64,000 bases of DNA from RYN-230 sp963768945 (GCA_963768945.1 CAVYJW010000003.1:868001-932000), one strand, 5' to 3'. Shown: positions 39,830 to 48,928, counted from the stretch's first letter. The notes: a model not told the origin generated them from the letters alone. Made by a program: numbers and translations.

Positions 39830-41599
39830 TCAGCCGTCCGCCCTGCCGGATGAGGCCGGCGGCAGGGCGGCCTGGAACGCCTCGAGGGCCTCACCCGCCG
39901 TGTCGAAGTACGCGTCCGGGCCGGCGGTGCCGGTGATCCCGTAGTGCTCGAGCTGCTTGCGCACCGGTGTCAACAGGCTGGTCACCACGAACTGGATGTG
40001 CCGTTGATGCAGCTGCGCGATGATGCCGCTGAGGATCGCGGAGGCGGTGTAGTCCACGTCGCCGATGGCCACGCCGTCGAGGACGAACCAGCGGAGCGGG
40101 CCGCCCTGGGAGCTGATCGCGATGAGGTCTTCCAGCAGCCGGGACCCGTTCGCGAAGTACAGGCTGGTGCCGAACCGGTAAATGACCAGCCCCGGCTCGG
40201 TCCGGGCGCCGGGCGCCACCGGCGTGGTCTGCCAGTGCCCGGCCGCCGACTTCACCAGCACGCTGTTGCGCGGCCGGTAGCTGTGCCGCAGGTGGTCGAT
40301 GATCGAGGCGATCACGGCCACCACGATCCCGTCGGTGACGCCGAGGCCTACCACCGCCGCCGCGGTGATCACGGCGACCACGAACTCGTGCCGGCGGACC
40401 CGCAGGAGCCGCCGGATGCCGCGTACATCCACCAGCTCGACGCCGATCAGGAACACCACCGCGGCCAGCGCGGCGTTCGGCAGGTAACTGAGCGGCCCGG
40501 TCGCGACGAGAAGTACCAGGAGGGCCACCGCGCTGGTGGTCAGCGTGGCCAGCTGGCTGCGCCCGCCCGCGTCGTCCACGATCTGGGTCTTGGTGGGGCT
40601 GCCGTTTACCACGAAGGTGCCGGTGAACGCGGCGGCGATGTTGCCGGCGCCCAGCCCGATCAGGTCGGTGTCCGTGCTGAACGGCTCCGCGTACTTGGCT
40701 GCGTAGGCGCGGGCCGTGGCCGCGCTCTGGGCCAGGATGACGATGAAGATGGATGCCGCGGTGCCCAGCAGCGAGATGGCGTCGTGCAGGCCCAGGGCCG
40801 GGAGCTCGAAGGCGGGCAGCCCGCGGGGAACGTAGCCGACGACGCTGACCCCGTGGGCGGCCAGGTCGGCGGCCTTGCTGGCGATGATCGCGCCGACCAC
40901 GGCGATCAGCGCGCCCGGGATCCGGCGGGTGATCCGGCGGGCCACCATCATCACCGCCACCACGCTCAACGAGACGGCGACGGTGACGCCCTGGGCGCGC
41001 GGCAGGGCCTCGACGGTCTGCGCGAGCTTGATCACGGTGCGCGGGCTGGGCGCGCTGACCCCGAGCATGTCCGGCAGCTGCCCGATCGCGACCTGGATCC
41101 CGACGCCGGCGAGGAAGCCGAGCAGCACCGTGCGGGACAGGAAACTCGCCAGGAAGCCAAGCCGGGCCAGCCGGGCGAGCAGCAGCAGGCCCCCGGTGAG
41201 CAGGGCCGCGAGCCCGGCCAGCCGGACGTACTGCGCGGAGCCCGGCTCGGCCAGCCGGAGCAGGGCGGCGGCCAGGATGGCTGCGGTCGCCGAGTCCGCC
41301 GCGACGACCAGGTGGCGCGAGGCGCCCAGCACGGCGAACAGGGCCATCGGGAGCAGCAGCGTATACAGCCCGGTGACTACCGGCATTCCGGCGATCCGGG
41401 CGTAGCCGAGCACCTCGGGGATGCCCAGTGCGGCCAGCGTGACGCCGGCAAGCAGGTCCGCAGGCACCTGGGCGCGGCGGATCGGCAGCAGCCCCTGCAG
41501 CATCGGCCACTCCCGCGGCCGCCCTGGTGCCCGCCGGACCCACCCGCTCACCGCCCGCACCACCCCCACCCCCATCCGCGCACTCGATCCCGCCATCAT
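39830..41599 (-). CDS. SulP family anion transporter with STAS domain
   Basis: Permease of 589 residues. Helical domain (about 45-430) shows AGVTLAALGIPEVLGYARIAGMP, the SulP hallmark, and NGSPTKTQIVDDAGGRSQLA. The C-terminal STAS domain (about 460-575) is complete with FVLDGVAIGDVDYTAS. It moves sulfate, bicarbonate or another anion. The start at 41599 has another ATG one codon on; both lie about 50 bases after a large inverted repeat. Confidence 0.9.
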   Translation of the reverse strand: MMAGSSARMGVGVVRAVSGWVRRAPGRPREWPMLQGLLPIRRAQVPADLLAGVTLAALGIPEVLGYARIAGMPVVTGLYTLLLPMALFAVLGASRHLVVAADSATAAILAAALLRLAEPGSAQYVRLAGLAALLTGGLLLLARLARLGFLASFLSRTVLLGFLAGVGIQVAIGQLPDMLGVSAPSPRTVIKLAQTVEALPRAQGVTVAVSLSVVAVMMVARRITRRIPGALIAVVGAIIASKAADLAAHGVSVVGYVPRGLPAFELPALGLHDAISLLGTAASIFIVILAQSAATARAYAAKYAEPFSTDTDLIGLGAGNIAAAFTGTFVVNGSPTKTQIVDDAGGRSQLATLTTSAVALLVLLVATGPLSYLPNAALAAVVFLIGVELVDVRGIRRLLRVRRHEFVVAVITAAAVVGLGVTDGIVVAVIASIIDHLRHSYRPRNSVLVKSAAGHWQTTPVAPGARTEPGLVIYRFGTSLYFANGSRLLEDLIAISSQGGPLRWFVLDGVAIGDVDYTASAILSGIIAQLHQRHIQFVVTSLLTPVRKQLEHYGITGTAGPDAYFDTAGEALEAFQAALPPASSGRADG

Positions 41600-41648
41600 G
41601 CCCGCCGCCGCGCCCTGGCCGGGCGGCTGCTCCCGCGGGCCCGCGACC

Positions 41649-41712
41649 TTTCACGCGGAGCGTGCGCGCGACGGGGTGATTTGCCCGATTAGGACGCACG
41701 CTCCGCGTGAAA
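41649..41712. repeat. 18-bp perfect inverted repeat upstream of the SulP gene
   Basis: TTTCACGCGGAGCGTGCG at 41649-41666 is repeated inverted at 41695-41712, with 28 bases between that can form a small CGGG/CCCG stem. The structure lies 50 bases before the SulP start, in its leader or promoter, and next to a tandem repeat. It may be a dispersed intergenic repeat, a large hairpin, or a regulator site. Confidence 0.85.
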
Positions 41713-41777
41713 CGTGGGCCGATGGTCCAGAAGGGGCGCGTGGGTTCAAGGACCGATGGGGTGGTCGGGGATGGAGG

Positions 41778-41940
41778 GGCTGGCGGGATGGGAAGGGCTG
41801 GCGGGACGGGGAGGGCTGGCGGGACGGGGAGGGCTGGCGGGACGGGAAGGGCTGGCGGGACGGGAAGGGCCAGCGGGACGGGACGGGAAGGGCCAGCGGG
41901 ACGGGACGGGAAGGGCCAGCGGGACGGGAAGGGCCAGCGG
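41778..41940. repeat. 18-bp GC-rich tandem repeat
   Basis: About nine units of roughly GGCTGGCGGGACGGGAAG, some with 5-base GGACG expansions. It fills most of the gap between the SulP gene and the dehydrogenase gene. Open frames through it encode only repetitive Trp-Arg-Asp-Gly peptides and are not considered genes. Confidence 0.9.
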
Positions 41941-41955
41941 TGACCGGCGGCGGGG

Positions 41956-44475
41956 TCACAACCCCCGGACTCTGGCGCCGGAAGGGTCGAAGGGCGGGCG
42001 GAGGGACACGGTGGCCGGGTACAGGTCGCCGCCCGCGTTGACCTGGTAGCGGCCGGTGCGGAGGAACTCGGGCGTGATGACGTCGCCGGCCGGGTGCCGG
42101 AGGTAGCCGAGGCCGACCGCCTGGCCGACCGCCTCGCCCCAGGCCGCCGAGGTCAGCTGGCCCACCGGCATCCCGTCGCGCAGCACGAGCTCACCGCCCC
42201 AGAGCATGGGCTGGCGCACCTCGCTGGCCCGCTCGCGCGCCGGGTCACCGACGACGACCGAGACCAGCCGCCGCCGGATCCCCTCGGCCCGTGCCTTCTC
42301 GACCGATTCCCGGCCGAGGAAGGGAACCTCGCCGCGCAGCTTGCAGGCGAACAGCAGCCCCGCCTCCGCCGGCCCGTACTCGGGGGTCAGCTCGCGGCCG
42401 AAGGCCCGGTACCCCTTTTCCAGCCGCATCGACTCGATCGTGTAGTAGCCGGCCTGGACCAGCCCGAACTCCGGGCCAGCCCCGGTGAGCAGCTCGAATA
42501 CGCCGACCGTGCACTCGGCAGGCACGTACAGCTCCCAGCCCAGCTCACCCACGTAGGTGATCCGGGTCGCGCGCAGGCGGAAGTAGCCCAGGTCGATCTC
42601 GCGGCTGGTCCCGAACGGGAACGCCCGATCGCTCAGGTCGGCCGTGGACAGCCCGGCCAGCAGATCCCGTGACCTCGGGCCCATCACGCCGAGCACCCCG
42701 TACGCCGAGGTCATGTCGACCAGCCGCGCGCCGGCGCCCCCCGGTATCCGCCGCCGGATGTGGTCCTGATCCCGCTCGGTCGTGGCGGAGCTGCTGACCA
42801 GCAAGTACTCCTCCGCGGACAGGCGGGTCACGGTCAGGTCGGACTCGTAGCGGCCCCGCTCGTTCAGCATCCCGGTGTACACGGTGCGGCCCGGCGGCAC
42901 GGCCACGTCTGCGGTGCAGAGCCACTGCAGCACGCGTTCGCTGTCCGGCCCGCTCAGCAGGTACTTGGAGAACGACGTCTGGTCGAACAGGGCCACGTCC
43001 CGCCGGGCAGCCCGCTGCTCCGCGGCCGACCAGGGCAGCCACTCCGGCTCGTCCCAGCTGTACTCGATGACGGGCGGTCTTCCCGGTGGTGTGAGATCAG
43101 GCGGGGCGAATACGTTGGGCCGCTCCCAGCCCATCCGGCTGCCGAAGACCGCGCCGCCCGCCGCCGTCAGGTGGTGCATGGGGGAGCGGCGCAGCGGCCG
43201 GGCCGTGGCCAGCTCCCGGTTCGGCCACGGCACGGCGTAGTGCAGGCCGAGCACCTCGCCGACCCGGTCGCGCAGGAACTGGTTATTGCCATGGAACGGC
43301 GCGAAGCGCCGGATGTCGGCCGCGGTCAGGTCCAGGCCCGGGTCGCCGCTGAGGATCCACTCCGCCAGGGCCCGCCCGGCTCCTCCCGCGGACGCGATGC
43401 CGACCGAGTTGAAGCCCGCGCCGACGAAGAAGTTCCGCAGCCCGGGCGCCTCTCCCGCGATGAACTGGTTGTCCGGGGTAAAGCTCTCCGGGCCGTTGTA
43501 GAACTTCTTGATGCCCACGTCGCGGAGCGCCGGGATGCGCCGCTGCGCCTGCTCCATCAGCGGCGCGAAGTGCTCCCAGTCCTCGCCCAGCAGCTGGAAC
43601 TCGAACGGGTAGGGGATCGCGTCCGGGGACACCCACGGCTTGGCGTCCGGCTCGAACCCCCCGACGACCAGGCCGCCCACCTCTTCCTTGAAGTAGGTGT
43701 AGCCGTCCGGGTCGCGGAGCACCGGCAGGTCCCGGCCGATCCCGTCGATCTGGTCGGTCACCACGTAAAAGTGCTCGCAGGAGTGCAGCGGGACGGTCAC
43801 CCCGCACCAGGCCGCGACCTGCTTGGCCCACTGCCCGGCGCAGTTGACCACGATCTCGGCCTCGACGTCGCCGTCGGGCGTCTGCACCCCGGTCACCACG
43901 CGGCCGCCCGGCGCGTCCGCGGTCGCGATCCCGGTGACCCGGGTCCGCTCCCGGATCGTCACCCCCCGGGCCCTGGCGCCCTTGGCCAGCGCGTAGGTCA
44001 GGTCGGCCGGGTTGGCCTTGCCGTCGTCGGGCAGCCAGATCGCACCGGCCAGGTCGCCGGTCTCCATGACCGGGTACCGCTCCCGGGCCTGCCCGGGGGT
44101 GAGGATCTCGGCCTGCAGGCCGAAGGCCTCGGCCGCGGCCGCGGTCCGGCGGAGCTGGGTCAGCCGCTGCGGGGTGCGGGCCACGATCAGCCCGCCGCAG
44201 CGGCGGAACCCGGCGGTCAGCCCGGTCTCGTCCTCCAGCCGCGCGTAGAGGTCCGTGGAGTACTGGACCAGCCGCGTGCCGCTCTCGGTGGCGCGCAGCA
44301 GGCCGACCAGCCCGGCCGCGTGCCAGGTCGTCCCGCAGGACAGCTGCCCCTGCTCCAGCAGCAGCACGTCTGCGCACCCGCGCTCGGCCAGGTGATAAGC
44401 CACGCTGGTGCCGATGACCCCGCCCCCGATGATGACGACGCGGTAGCGGCCGGCGCTGCCGCCCTCGTTAATCAT
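41956..44475 (-). CDS. FAD-dependent dimethylglycine/sarcosine dehydrogenase-like protein
   Basis: Two-part enzyme of 839 residues: an N-terminal DAO-type FAD domain (about 10-390) with VVIIGGGVIGTSVAYHL and TTWHAAGLVG, where His52 corresponds to the residue that holds FAD covalently in dimethylglycine dehydrogenase; a middle FAO_M-like segment; and a C-terminal GCV_T tetrahydrofolate domain (about 460-830) with VYTGMLNERGRYESDLTV and GELGWELYVP. It would remove an N-methyl group and pass it to folate. It overlaps the choline-kinase-like gene by 8 bases. Exact substrate unknown. Confidence 0.9.
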   Translation of the reverse strand: MINEGGSAGRYRVVIIGGGVIGTSVAYHLAERGCADVLLLEQGQLSCGTTWHAAGLVGLLRATESGTRLVQYSTDLYARLEDETGLTAGFRRCGGLIVARTPQRLTQLRRTAAAAEAFGLQAEILTPGQARERYPVMETGDLAGAIWLPDDGKANPADLTYALAKGARARGVTIRERTRVTGIATADAPGGRVVTGVQTPDGDVEAEIVVNCAGQWAKQVAAWCGVTVPLHSCEHFYVVTDQIDGIGRDLPVLRDPDGYTYFKEEVGGLVVGGFEPDAKPWVSPDAIPYPFEFQLLGEDWEHFAPLMEQAQRRIPALRDVGIKKFYNGPESFTPDNQFIAGEAPGLRNFFVGAGFNSVGIASAGGAGRALAEWILSGDPGLDLTAADIRRFAPFHGNNQFLRDRVGEVLGLHYAVPWPNRELATARPLRRSPMHHLTAAGGAVFGSRMGWERPNVFAPPDLTPPGRPPVIEYSWDEPEWLPWSAAEQRAARRDVALFDQTSFSKYLLSGPDSERVLQWLCTADVAVPPGRTVYTGMLNERGRYESDLTVTRLSAEEYLLVSSSATTERDQDHIRRRIPGGAGARLVDMTSAYGVLGVMGPRSRDLLAGLSTADLSDRAFPFGTSREIDLGYFRLRATRITYVGELGWELYVPAECTVGVFELLTGAGPEFGLVQAGYYTIESMRLEKGYRAFGRELTPEYGPAEAGLLFACKLRGEVPFLGRESVEKARAEGIRRRLVSVVVGDPARERASEVRQPMLWGGELVLRDGMPVGQLTSAAWGEAVGQAVGLGYLRHPAGDVITPEFLRTGRYQVNAGGDLYPATVSLRPPFDPSGARVRGL

Positions 44476-45361
44476 CGCGGGCCGCCTCGTCGAGCAGCCG
44501 CCCCCAGGCCGGGCTGGTCATCGCGGCCGCGGCCGCCTCGAACCGCTCCATGGCCCAGCCCCAGAAGTCGAACTCGATCGGGCTGCTGGCGTGCTGAATC
44601 GCCCCCCACAGGGTCCATCCGTACCTGCCTATCAGCCCCAGGATCCGGGCGCGCGCGATCTTATTCCGCAACGAACCGCCGTAGTACTCACTCACGAGGG
44701 CCGCAAGCGCGTCCGGGGACAGTCCGCATTCGGCCCCGATGTTGCCGAGCTCGAAACAGGGATCGTTGTTGCCCGAGTACTCGTAGTCGATGAGCCAGAT
44801 CTTCTCGCCGTCGTCGATGAAGTTCGCGGCGAGCAGGTCGTTGTTGCAGGGCACGGTGGCCGGCTGGCGGACGGCGAGGGCCCGGCGGGCCGCGGTGACC
44901 CGCGGCATCAGCTCCGCATACCCCGGCGGGACCGTGAACCCGTGCGCGGTGGCCACGTCCAGGTAGCGCCGCTGGACCTCGAACATGTCGAAGTCACCGG
45001 CGAACCGGGGCCCTGCGTGCAGCCGGCGGCACGCCTCCGCGACCCTGGGGATGGTGACCGGGTCGGCGAGGTCTTCGTTGCGGAAAGTTCTTCCGTTGAT
45101 ATAGCCCAGCACCAGCAGGCCGTGCTCGGGGCGGTAGGCGACGACGGGTGCCCCCACCCCGGCGGCCGCGGCGGCGACCGAGTTGCGGTGCTCGTGGTCC
45201 CGGTTGATCGCGAGCAGGTCCCCCGGGGACCAGACCCGGGCCACGAACGTGCCCGCCGGCGTGGTCACCTTGTAGTTCCGGTTGGTCAGGCCGCCGGGCA
45301 GCGGCTCCACCGTGCGCGGCGTGGCGGCCAGGCAGGGCACCTGGTCCAGCAGATCGTCCAT
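44468..45361 (-). CDS. Choline/ethanolamine kinase-like phosphotransferase
   Basis: APH/choline kinase fold protein of 297 residues. Catalytic loop CNNDLLAANFI and the metal DYEYSG segment IWLIDYEYSGNNDPCFELGN are as in choline kinases. It is translationally linked to the dehydrogenase gene and divergent from an APC permease, so the natural substrate may be an imported amino alcohol or a methylated amine. ATG 45361 is the likely start; TTG 45406 would add 15 residues and overlap an operator. Confidence 0.85.
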   Translation of the reverse strand: MDDLLDQVPCLAATPRTVEPLPGGLTNRNYKVTTPAGTFVARVWSPGDLLAINRDHEHRNSVAAAAAGVGAPVVAYRPEHGLLVLGYINGRTFRNEDLADPVTIPRVAEACRRLHAGPRFAGDFDMFEVQRRYLDVATAHGFTVPPGYAELMPRVTAARRALAVRQPATVPCNNDLLAANFIDDGEKIWLIDYEYSGNNDPCFELGNIGAECGLSPDALAALVSEYYGGSLRNKIARARILGLIGRYGWTLWGAIQHASSPIEFDFWGWAMERFEAAAAAMTSPAWGRLLDEAARDD

Positions 45362-45394
45362 TGCACCGCAGGGTAGAGGCCCGCGCCGGGAAAG

Positions 45395-45402
45395 GTCTAG
45401 AC
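45395..45402. promoter_or_regulatory. GTCTAGAC palindrome 1 (HutC/DasR-type site)
   Basis: GGTCTAGAC at 45394-45402 resembles the core of HutC-subfamily operators, for example DasR sites built on TGGTCTAGACCA. It lies just upstream of the choline-kinase-like gene on the minus side. A HutC-type regulator is encoded at 47120-47900. Confidence 0.65.
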
Positions 45403-45446
45403 GCAATCACGGGAATGTCTCAGTCGTGACCCACTGCGGCAATTGG

Positions 45447-45454
45447 GTCTAGAC
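45447..45454. promoter_or_regulatory. GTCTAGAC palindrome 2 (HutC/DasR-type site)
   Basis: Second GGGTCTAGAC copy, 52 bases from the first (five helical turns), in the same divergent gap and 80 bases before the permease start. The spacing would let two dimers bind one DNA face. Confidence 0.65.
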
Positions 45455-45534
45455 AGTAACTCAACCCGGAATTTACGCTACGCGTCAACCTGCGGCCCCG
45501 TCGCAGTGCCCCACAACCAGGGGAGGATCCGCCG

Positions 45535-47115
45535 ATGACCAGCAGCTCCCAGTCCGCCGCGCACGAACGGGATTCCGCCGACCTGGCCCGGTTCGGGTAC
45601 AAGCAGGAGCTGAAGCGCTCGCTGGGCCTGGGCAGCTCGTTCGCGGTCGCGTTCAGCTACATCTCGCCGTCGACCGGCATCTTCACCCTGTTCGCGCTGG
45701 GCCTGACCACGATCGGCGGGGTGTTCATCTGGACCTGGCCGGTGGTGGCGGCGGGCCAGTTCCTGGTCGCGCTGAACTTCGCGGAGGTGTCCAGCCACTA
45801 CCCGGTGGCGGGGTCGGTGTTCCAGTGGACCAAGTACCTGGCCAGCAGGACCTACTCCTGGTTCACCGGCTGGATCTACCTGTTCGCCGGGATCCTGACC
45901 GTGACCGCGGTGGTGGCGACCATCCCGATCGCGCTCATCCCGGCGCTGAACGGGCTGGGCTGGCACAGCCTGAACGCGGCCAGCCTGCACACCCAGCTGG
46001 TGGTGGCGCTGATCATCCTGGTCATCATCACCGTGCTGAACATCTACGGCGTGCGGCTGGTCGCGGTGATCAACAACACCGGGGTGGTGTTCGAGATCCT
46101 GGGCATGTTCGTGTTCGCGATCGTGCTGCTGATCTTCCACAACCACCAGGGCTTCCACGTGGTCACCAACAGCGGCGGCCTGCACGTCGGGCCCAGCTCG
46201 TTCCTGGCCGCGATGTTCATGAGCCTGTTCGTCATCTACGGGTTCGACACCGCCTCGACCCTGTCTGAGGAGACCCGGGATCCCCGCCGGGCCGCGCCCA
46301 AGGCCGTGCTCTACTCGGTGATCGGCGCGTTCATCATCGGCGGGGTGTTCCTGCTCGGCACGCTGATGGCCATCCCGAACCTGCACACCGCGATCACCGG
46401 GAACGGCGGGCTGGGCTGGAACCCGGCCAACGTCATCGAGGCCAACTTCCCGTCCGGGCTGGCCACCGTCTACCTGCTGGTGGTGTCGGCGGCCATCTTC
46501 GTGTGCTGCCTGTCCATCCTGGCCGCCACGATCCGGCTGTGCTTCGGCATGGCCCGCGACAACCAGCTGCCATTCTCCAGGCCACTGTCGAAGGTCTCGC
46601 CCACCCTGCACACCCCGGTCTGGGCCTGCATCGTGATCGCGGTGCTGGCCGCGGTGCCGTTCCTGAAGTACTCCGGGGCCGGGATCATCGCCATCGCCGC
46701 GACCGGCATGATCTACCTCAGCTACTTCCTGGGCAACCTGGTGATCATGCGGGCCCGGCTGCGCGGCTGGCCGAAGATCAGCGCGCCGTTCAGCCTGCGC
46801 CGCTGGGGCCCGGTGGTCAACGTCCTCGCGCTGCTGTACGGCGGGGCCATGCTGGTCAACTTCGCCTGGCCGCGGGTGGCCAGCAACCCCGAGCCCCGGC
46901 AGACTGGCGGGCTGCTGAGCTTCGGCATCGGCTTCGTGAACCGGATCCCGATCCTGTGGACCGTGGCCGTGGTCATTACGCTGATCGGCGTGATCTACTA
47001 CCTGGCCGTCGGGCGGCGCAAGCGCTTTGCCCCGGTGATCGCGCCGGCCGGGGACGACGAGCCGCTGGTGGCCGGGGCGCCCGCTGCTGGGCCACGTGCC
47101 CAGCCGGAGAGCTGA
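45535..47115 (+). CDS. APC superfamily permease (amino acid/amine transporter)
   Basis: Permease of 526 residues with 12 helices. SSFAVAFSYISPSTGIFTLFALGL is the first helix with the unwound substrate loop, and VIYGFDTASTLSEETRDPRRAAPKA the conserved segment before helix 7. It resembles bacterial choline/ethanolamine/GABA-type APC carriers. GGGGAGG lies 8 bases before the ATG. It is divergent from the kinase/dehydrogenase operon across the GTCTAGAC sites and is followed after 4 bases by the regulator. Confidence 0.9.
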   Translation: MTSSSQSAAHERDSADLARFGYKQELKRSLGLGSSFAVAFSYISPSTGIFTLFALGLTTIGGVFIWTWPVVAAGQFLVALNFAEVSSHYPVAGSVFQWTKYLASRTYSWFTGWIYLFAGILTVTAVVATIPIALIPALNGLGWHSLNAASLHTQLVVALIILVIITVLNIYGVRLVAVINNTGVVFEILGMFVFAIVLLIFHNHQGFHVVTNSGGLHVGPSSFLAAMFMSLFVIYGFDTASTLSEETRDPRRAAPKAVLYSVIGAFIIGGVFLLGTLMAIPNLHTAITGNGGLGWNPANVIEANFPSGLATVYLLVVSAAIFVCCLSILAATIRLCFGMARDNQLPFSRPLSKVSPTLHTPVWACIVIAVLAAVPFLKYSGAGIIAIAATGMIYLSYFLGNLVIMRARLRGWPKISAPFSLRRWGPVVNVLALLYGGAMLVNFAWPRVASNPEPRQTGGLLSFGIGFVNRIPILWTVAVVITLIGVIYYLAVGRRKRFAPVIAPAGDDEPLVAGAPAAGPRAQPES

Positions 47116-47119
47116 GCCC

Positions 47120-47900
47120 TTGGAACGTGGGGAGGGGCTGCTCGCGCTCACGCCCCCGGTGATCGTCCGGGAGCCGGGGACGACCGCGCACGGGCAGATC
47201 GAGGAGTGGCTGGCCGAGGCGATCGAGGCGGGCGCTCGCCCCGGGCGACCGGATGCCCACCGAGCAGGACCTGGCCGCCTGGCTCGGGGTCAGCCGGATG
47301 ACGCTCCGGCACGCGCTGGCCACGCTGGCCCGCCGCGGCCTGGTTGACCGGGCTGTGGGCCGCAACGGCGGCACGTTCGTGGCCCAGGGCAAGCTGGAGC
47401 AGGACCGTACCACGCTGGCCGGGTTCTCCGAGCAGTTGCGGCGCCACGGGATGGTCGCCGGCGCGCGGGTGCTGTCCGCGGCGGAGCGGCCGGCCCGGCC
47501 GGGCGTGGCCGGCGCCCTGGAGATCACCGCGGGCGACCCGGTCTGCGAGATCCGGCGGGTCCGGCTCGGCGACGGCCGCCCCATCGCGGTCGAGTGCTCG
47601 GTCTTCCCGGCCGCGCGGTTCCCCGGGCTGCTTCAGTGCCGGCTGGACGGGTCGCTGTATGACCTGCTCGACGAGAAGTACGAGCAGCGCCCCTGCCGGG
47701 CGCGGGAGAGCCTGGAGCCGGTGACCGCCGGGGTCCGCGAGGCCGAGGCGCTGGAGGTCCGCGAGGGCGCCCCGCTGATGCTGGTCGAGCGGATCGCCTA
47801 CGCGCGGGCGGGCCACCCGGTCGAGTTCGCCCGGGACCTGTTCCGCGGCGACCGGACCCGGATCGTCATGTGGACCAGCGAGCTCACGCATGTCAGCTGA
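47120..47900 (+). pseudogene. HutC-type GntR regulator, frameshifted in the DNA-binding domain
   Basis: The N-terminal part (LTPPVIVREPGTTAHGQIEEW then LAEAIEAGA) reads in one frame from TTG 47120 to about 47237; the rest (LAPGDRMPTEQDLAAWLGV, SRMTLRHALATLARRGLVDR, then a UTRA ligand domain to 47900) is in another. Removing one base at about 47235-47242 rejoins a complete winged helix with the usual P-G-D-R-x-P-T-E. As given, a product could start only at ATG 47253, without the first helix. The intact protein would fit as regulator of the GTCTAGAC sites. The stop overlaps the next gene by ATG 47890. Confidence 0.8.
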
Positions 47901-48864
47901 GGCCGGGCCCGCAGGCCCGGGCCCGGCGGTGGAGGCTGGGCCCGCAGGCCCGGGCCCGGCGGTGGAGGCTGGGCCCGCAGGCCCGGGCCCGGCGGCGGAC
48001 CCCCGGCTGCTCGCGGTCAGCGACCTGCACGTGGGATACCCGCAGAACCGGCAGCTGGTCGAGGAGCTGCGGCCGCGCTCCGCGGCGGACTGGCTGCTGG
48101 TGGCCGGGGACGTGGGGGAGCGGATGCCGGACATCGAGTGGGCGCTGCGCACGCTCAGCGAGCGCTTCGCCCGGGTCATCTGGGTGCCCGGCAACCACGA
48201 CCTGTGGACGCACCGCACCGACCCGGTCCGGCTTCGCGGGGAGGACCGCTACCGGCGCCTGGTGGAGTTCTGCCGGCGGCTGGGGGTGCTCACCCCGGAG
48301 GACCCCTACCCGGTGTGGGACGGGCCCGGCGGCCCGGTCCGCATCGTGCCGCTGTTCCTGCTGTACGACTACTCGTTCCGGCCCGACGGCGCGCGGACCA
48401 AGGCCGAGGGCCTGGCCCGCGCCTACGAGACCGGCGTGGTGTGCACCGACGAGCGGTGGCTGCACCCTGACCCGTATCCGAATGCGGAGGAGTGGTGCTG
48501 GGCCCGGGTCAGGGCGACCGGGGCGCGGCTGGCAGCCCTGCCACCCGGCCCACCCGCGGTCCTGGTGAATCACTTCCCGCTGATCAGGGAGCCCACCCGG
48601 GTACTGCGCTACCCCGAGTTCGCGCAGTGGTGCGGCACCACCCGCACCGACGACTGGCACGTCCGGTTCAACGCCGCGGCCGTGGTCTATGGTCATCTGC
48701 ACATCCCGCGGACGATCTGGCGGGACGGGGTGCCGTTCGTGGAGGTGTCGCTGGGCTACCCGCGGGAGTGGCAGCGCCGGCCCGCCCCGCCGGATCTCCC
48801 CCGCCAGGTCCTGCCCGGGGCTGAGCGGCGACCGTGGGGCCGCCCACGGAGCGCATTACAGTAA
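47890..48864 (+). CDS. Metallophosphoesterase (calcineurin-like)
   Basis: Phosphoesterase of 324 residues with the five-block metal set: LLAVSDLHVGYP, LLVAGDVGERM, VPGNHDLW, VLVNHFPL and VVYGHLHIP. Target unknown. The first 35 residues are three repeats of Glu-Ala-Gly-Pro-Ala-Gly-Pro-Gly-Pro-Ala-Val from a 33-bp tandem repeat. ATG 47890 overlaps the end of the regulator gene by 11 bases. Confidence 0.88.
   Translation: MSAEAGPAGPGPAVEAGPAGPGPAVEAGPAGPGPAADPRLLAVSDLHVGYPQNRQLVEELRPRSAADWLLVAGDVGERMPDIEWALRTLSERFARVIWVPGNHDLWTHRTDPVRLRGEDRYRRLVEFCRRLGVLTPEDPYPVWDGPGGPVRIVPLFLLYDYSFRPDGARTKAEGLARAYETGVVCTDERWLHPDPYPNAEEWCWARVRATGARLAALPPGPPAVLVNHFPLIREPTRVLRYPEFAQWCGTTRTDDWHVRFNAAAVVYGHLHIPRTIWRDGVPFVEVSLGYPREWQRRPAPPDLPRQVLPGAERRPWGRPRSALQ
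47899..47997 (+). repeat. 33-bp tandem repeat in the phosphoesterase N-terminus
   Basis: Three nearly identical 33-base units, in frame, directly after the first codons of the phosphoesterase gene. The regulator stop codon lies at the left edge. Confidence 0.9.
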
Positions 48865-48928
48865 CTGGGCAATCAGTACCAGCTGAACATTCGGTGTCAA
48901 CTGAGCAATCGATGTGAGAGCGCTCACA
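48863..48928. repeat. Direct repeats and dyad between convergent genes
   Basis: AACTGRGCAATC occurs at 48863 and 48899, followed by TGTGAG-AGCG-CTCACA at 48913-48928, which overlaps the stop of the ATPase gene. AT-richer than its surroundings. The dyad may act as a terminator; no T-tract. Confidence 0.55.

Noticed and set aside
39944..41692. Long plus-strand open frame opposite the SulP gene
   Set aside because: Gln/Asp/His-rich composition, no domain, and full overlap with a clear transporter.
41421..42041. Plus-strand frame with repeated Trp-Arg-Asp-Gly-Glu-Gly units
   Set aside because: The peptide repeat only mirrors the 18-bp DNA repeat and there is no ribosome site.
48913..48928. LacI-type operator TGTGAG-AGCG-CTCACA
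   Set aside because: It lies at the ends of two convergent genes, not in a promoter region, and has two extra central bases.
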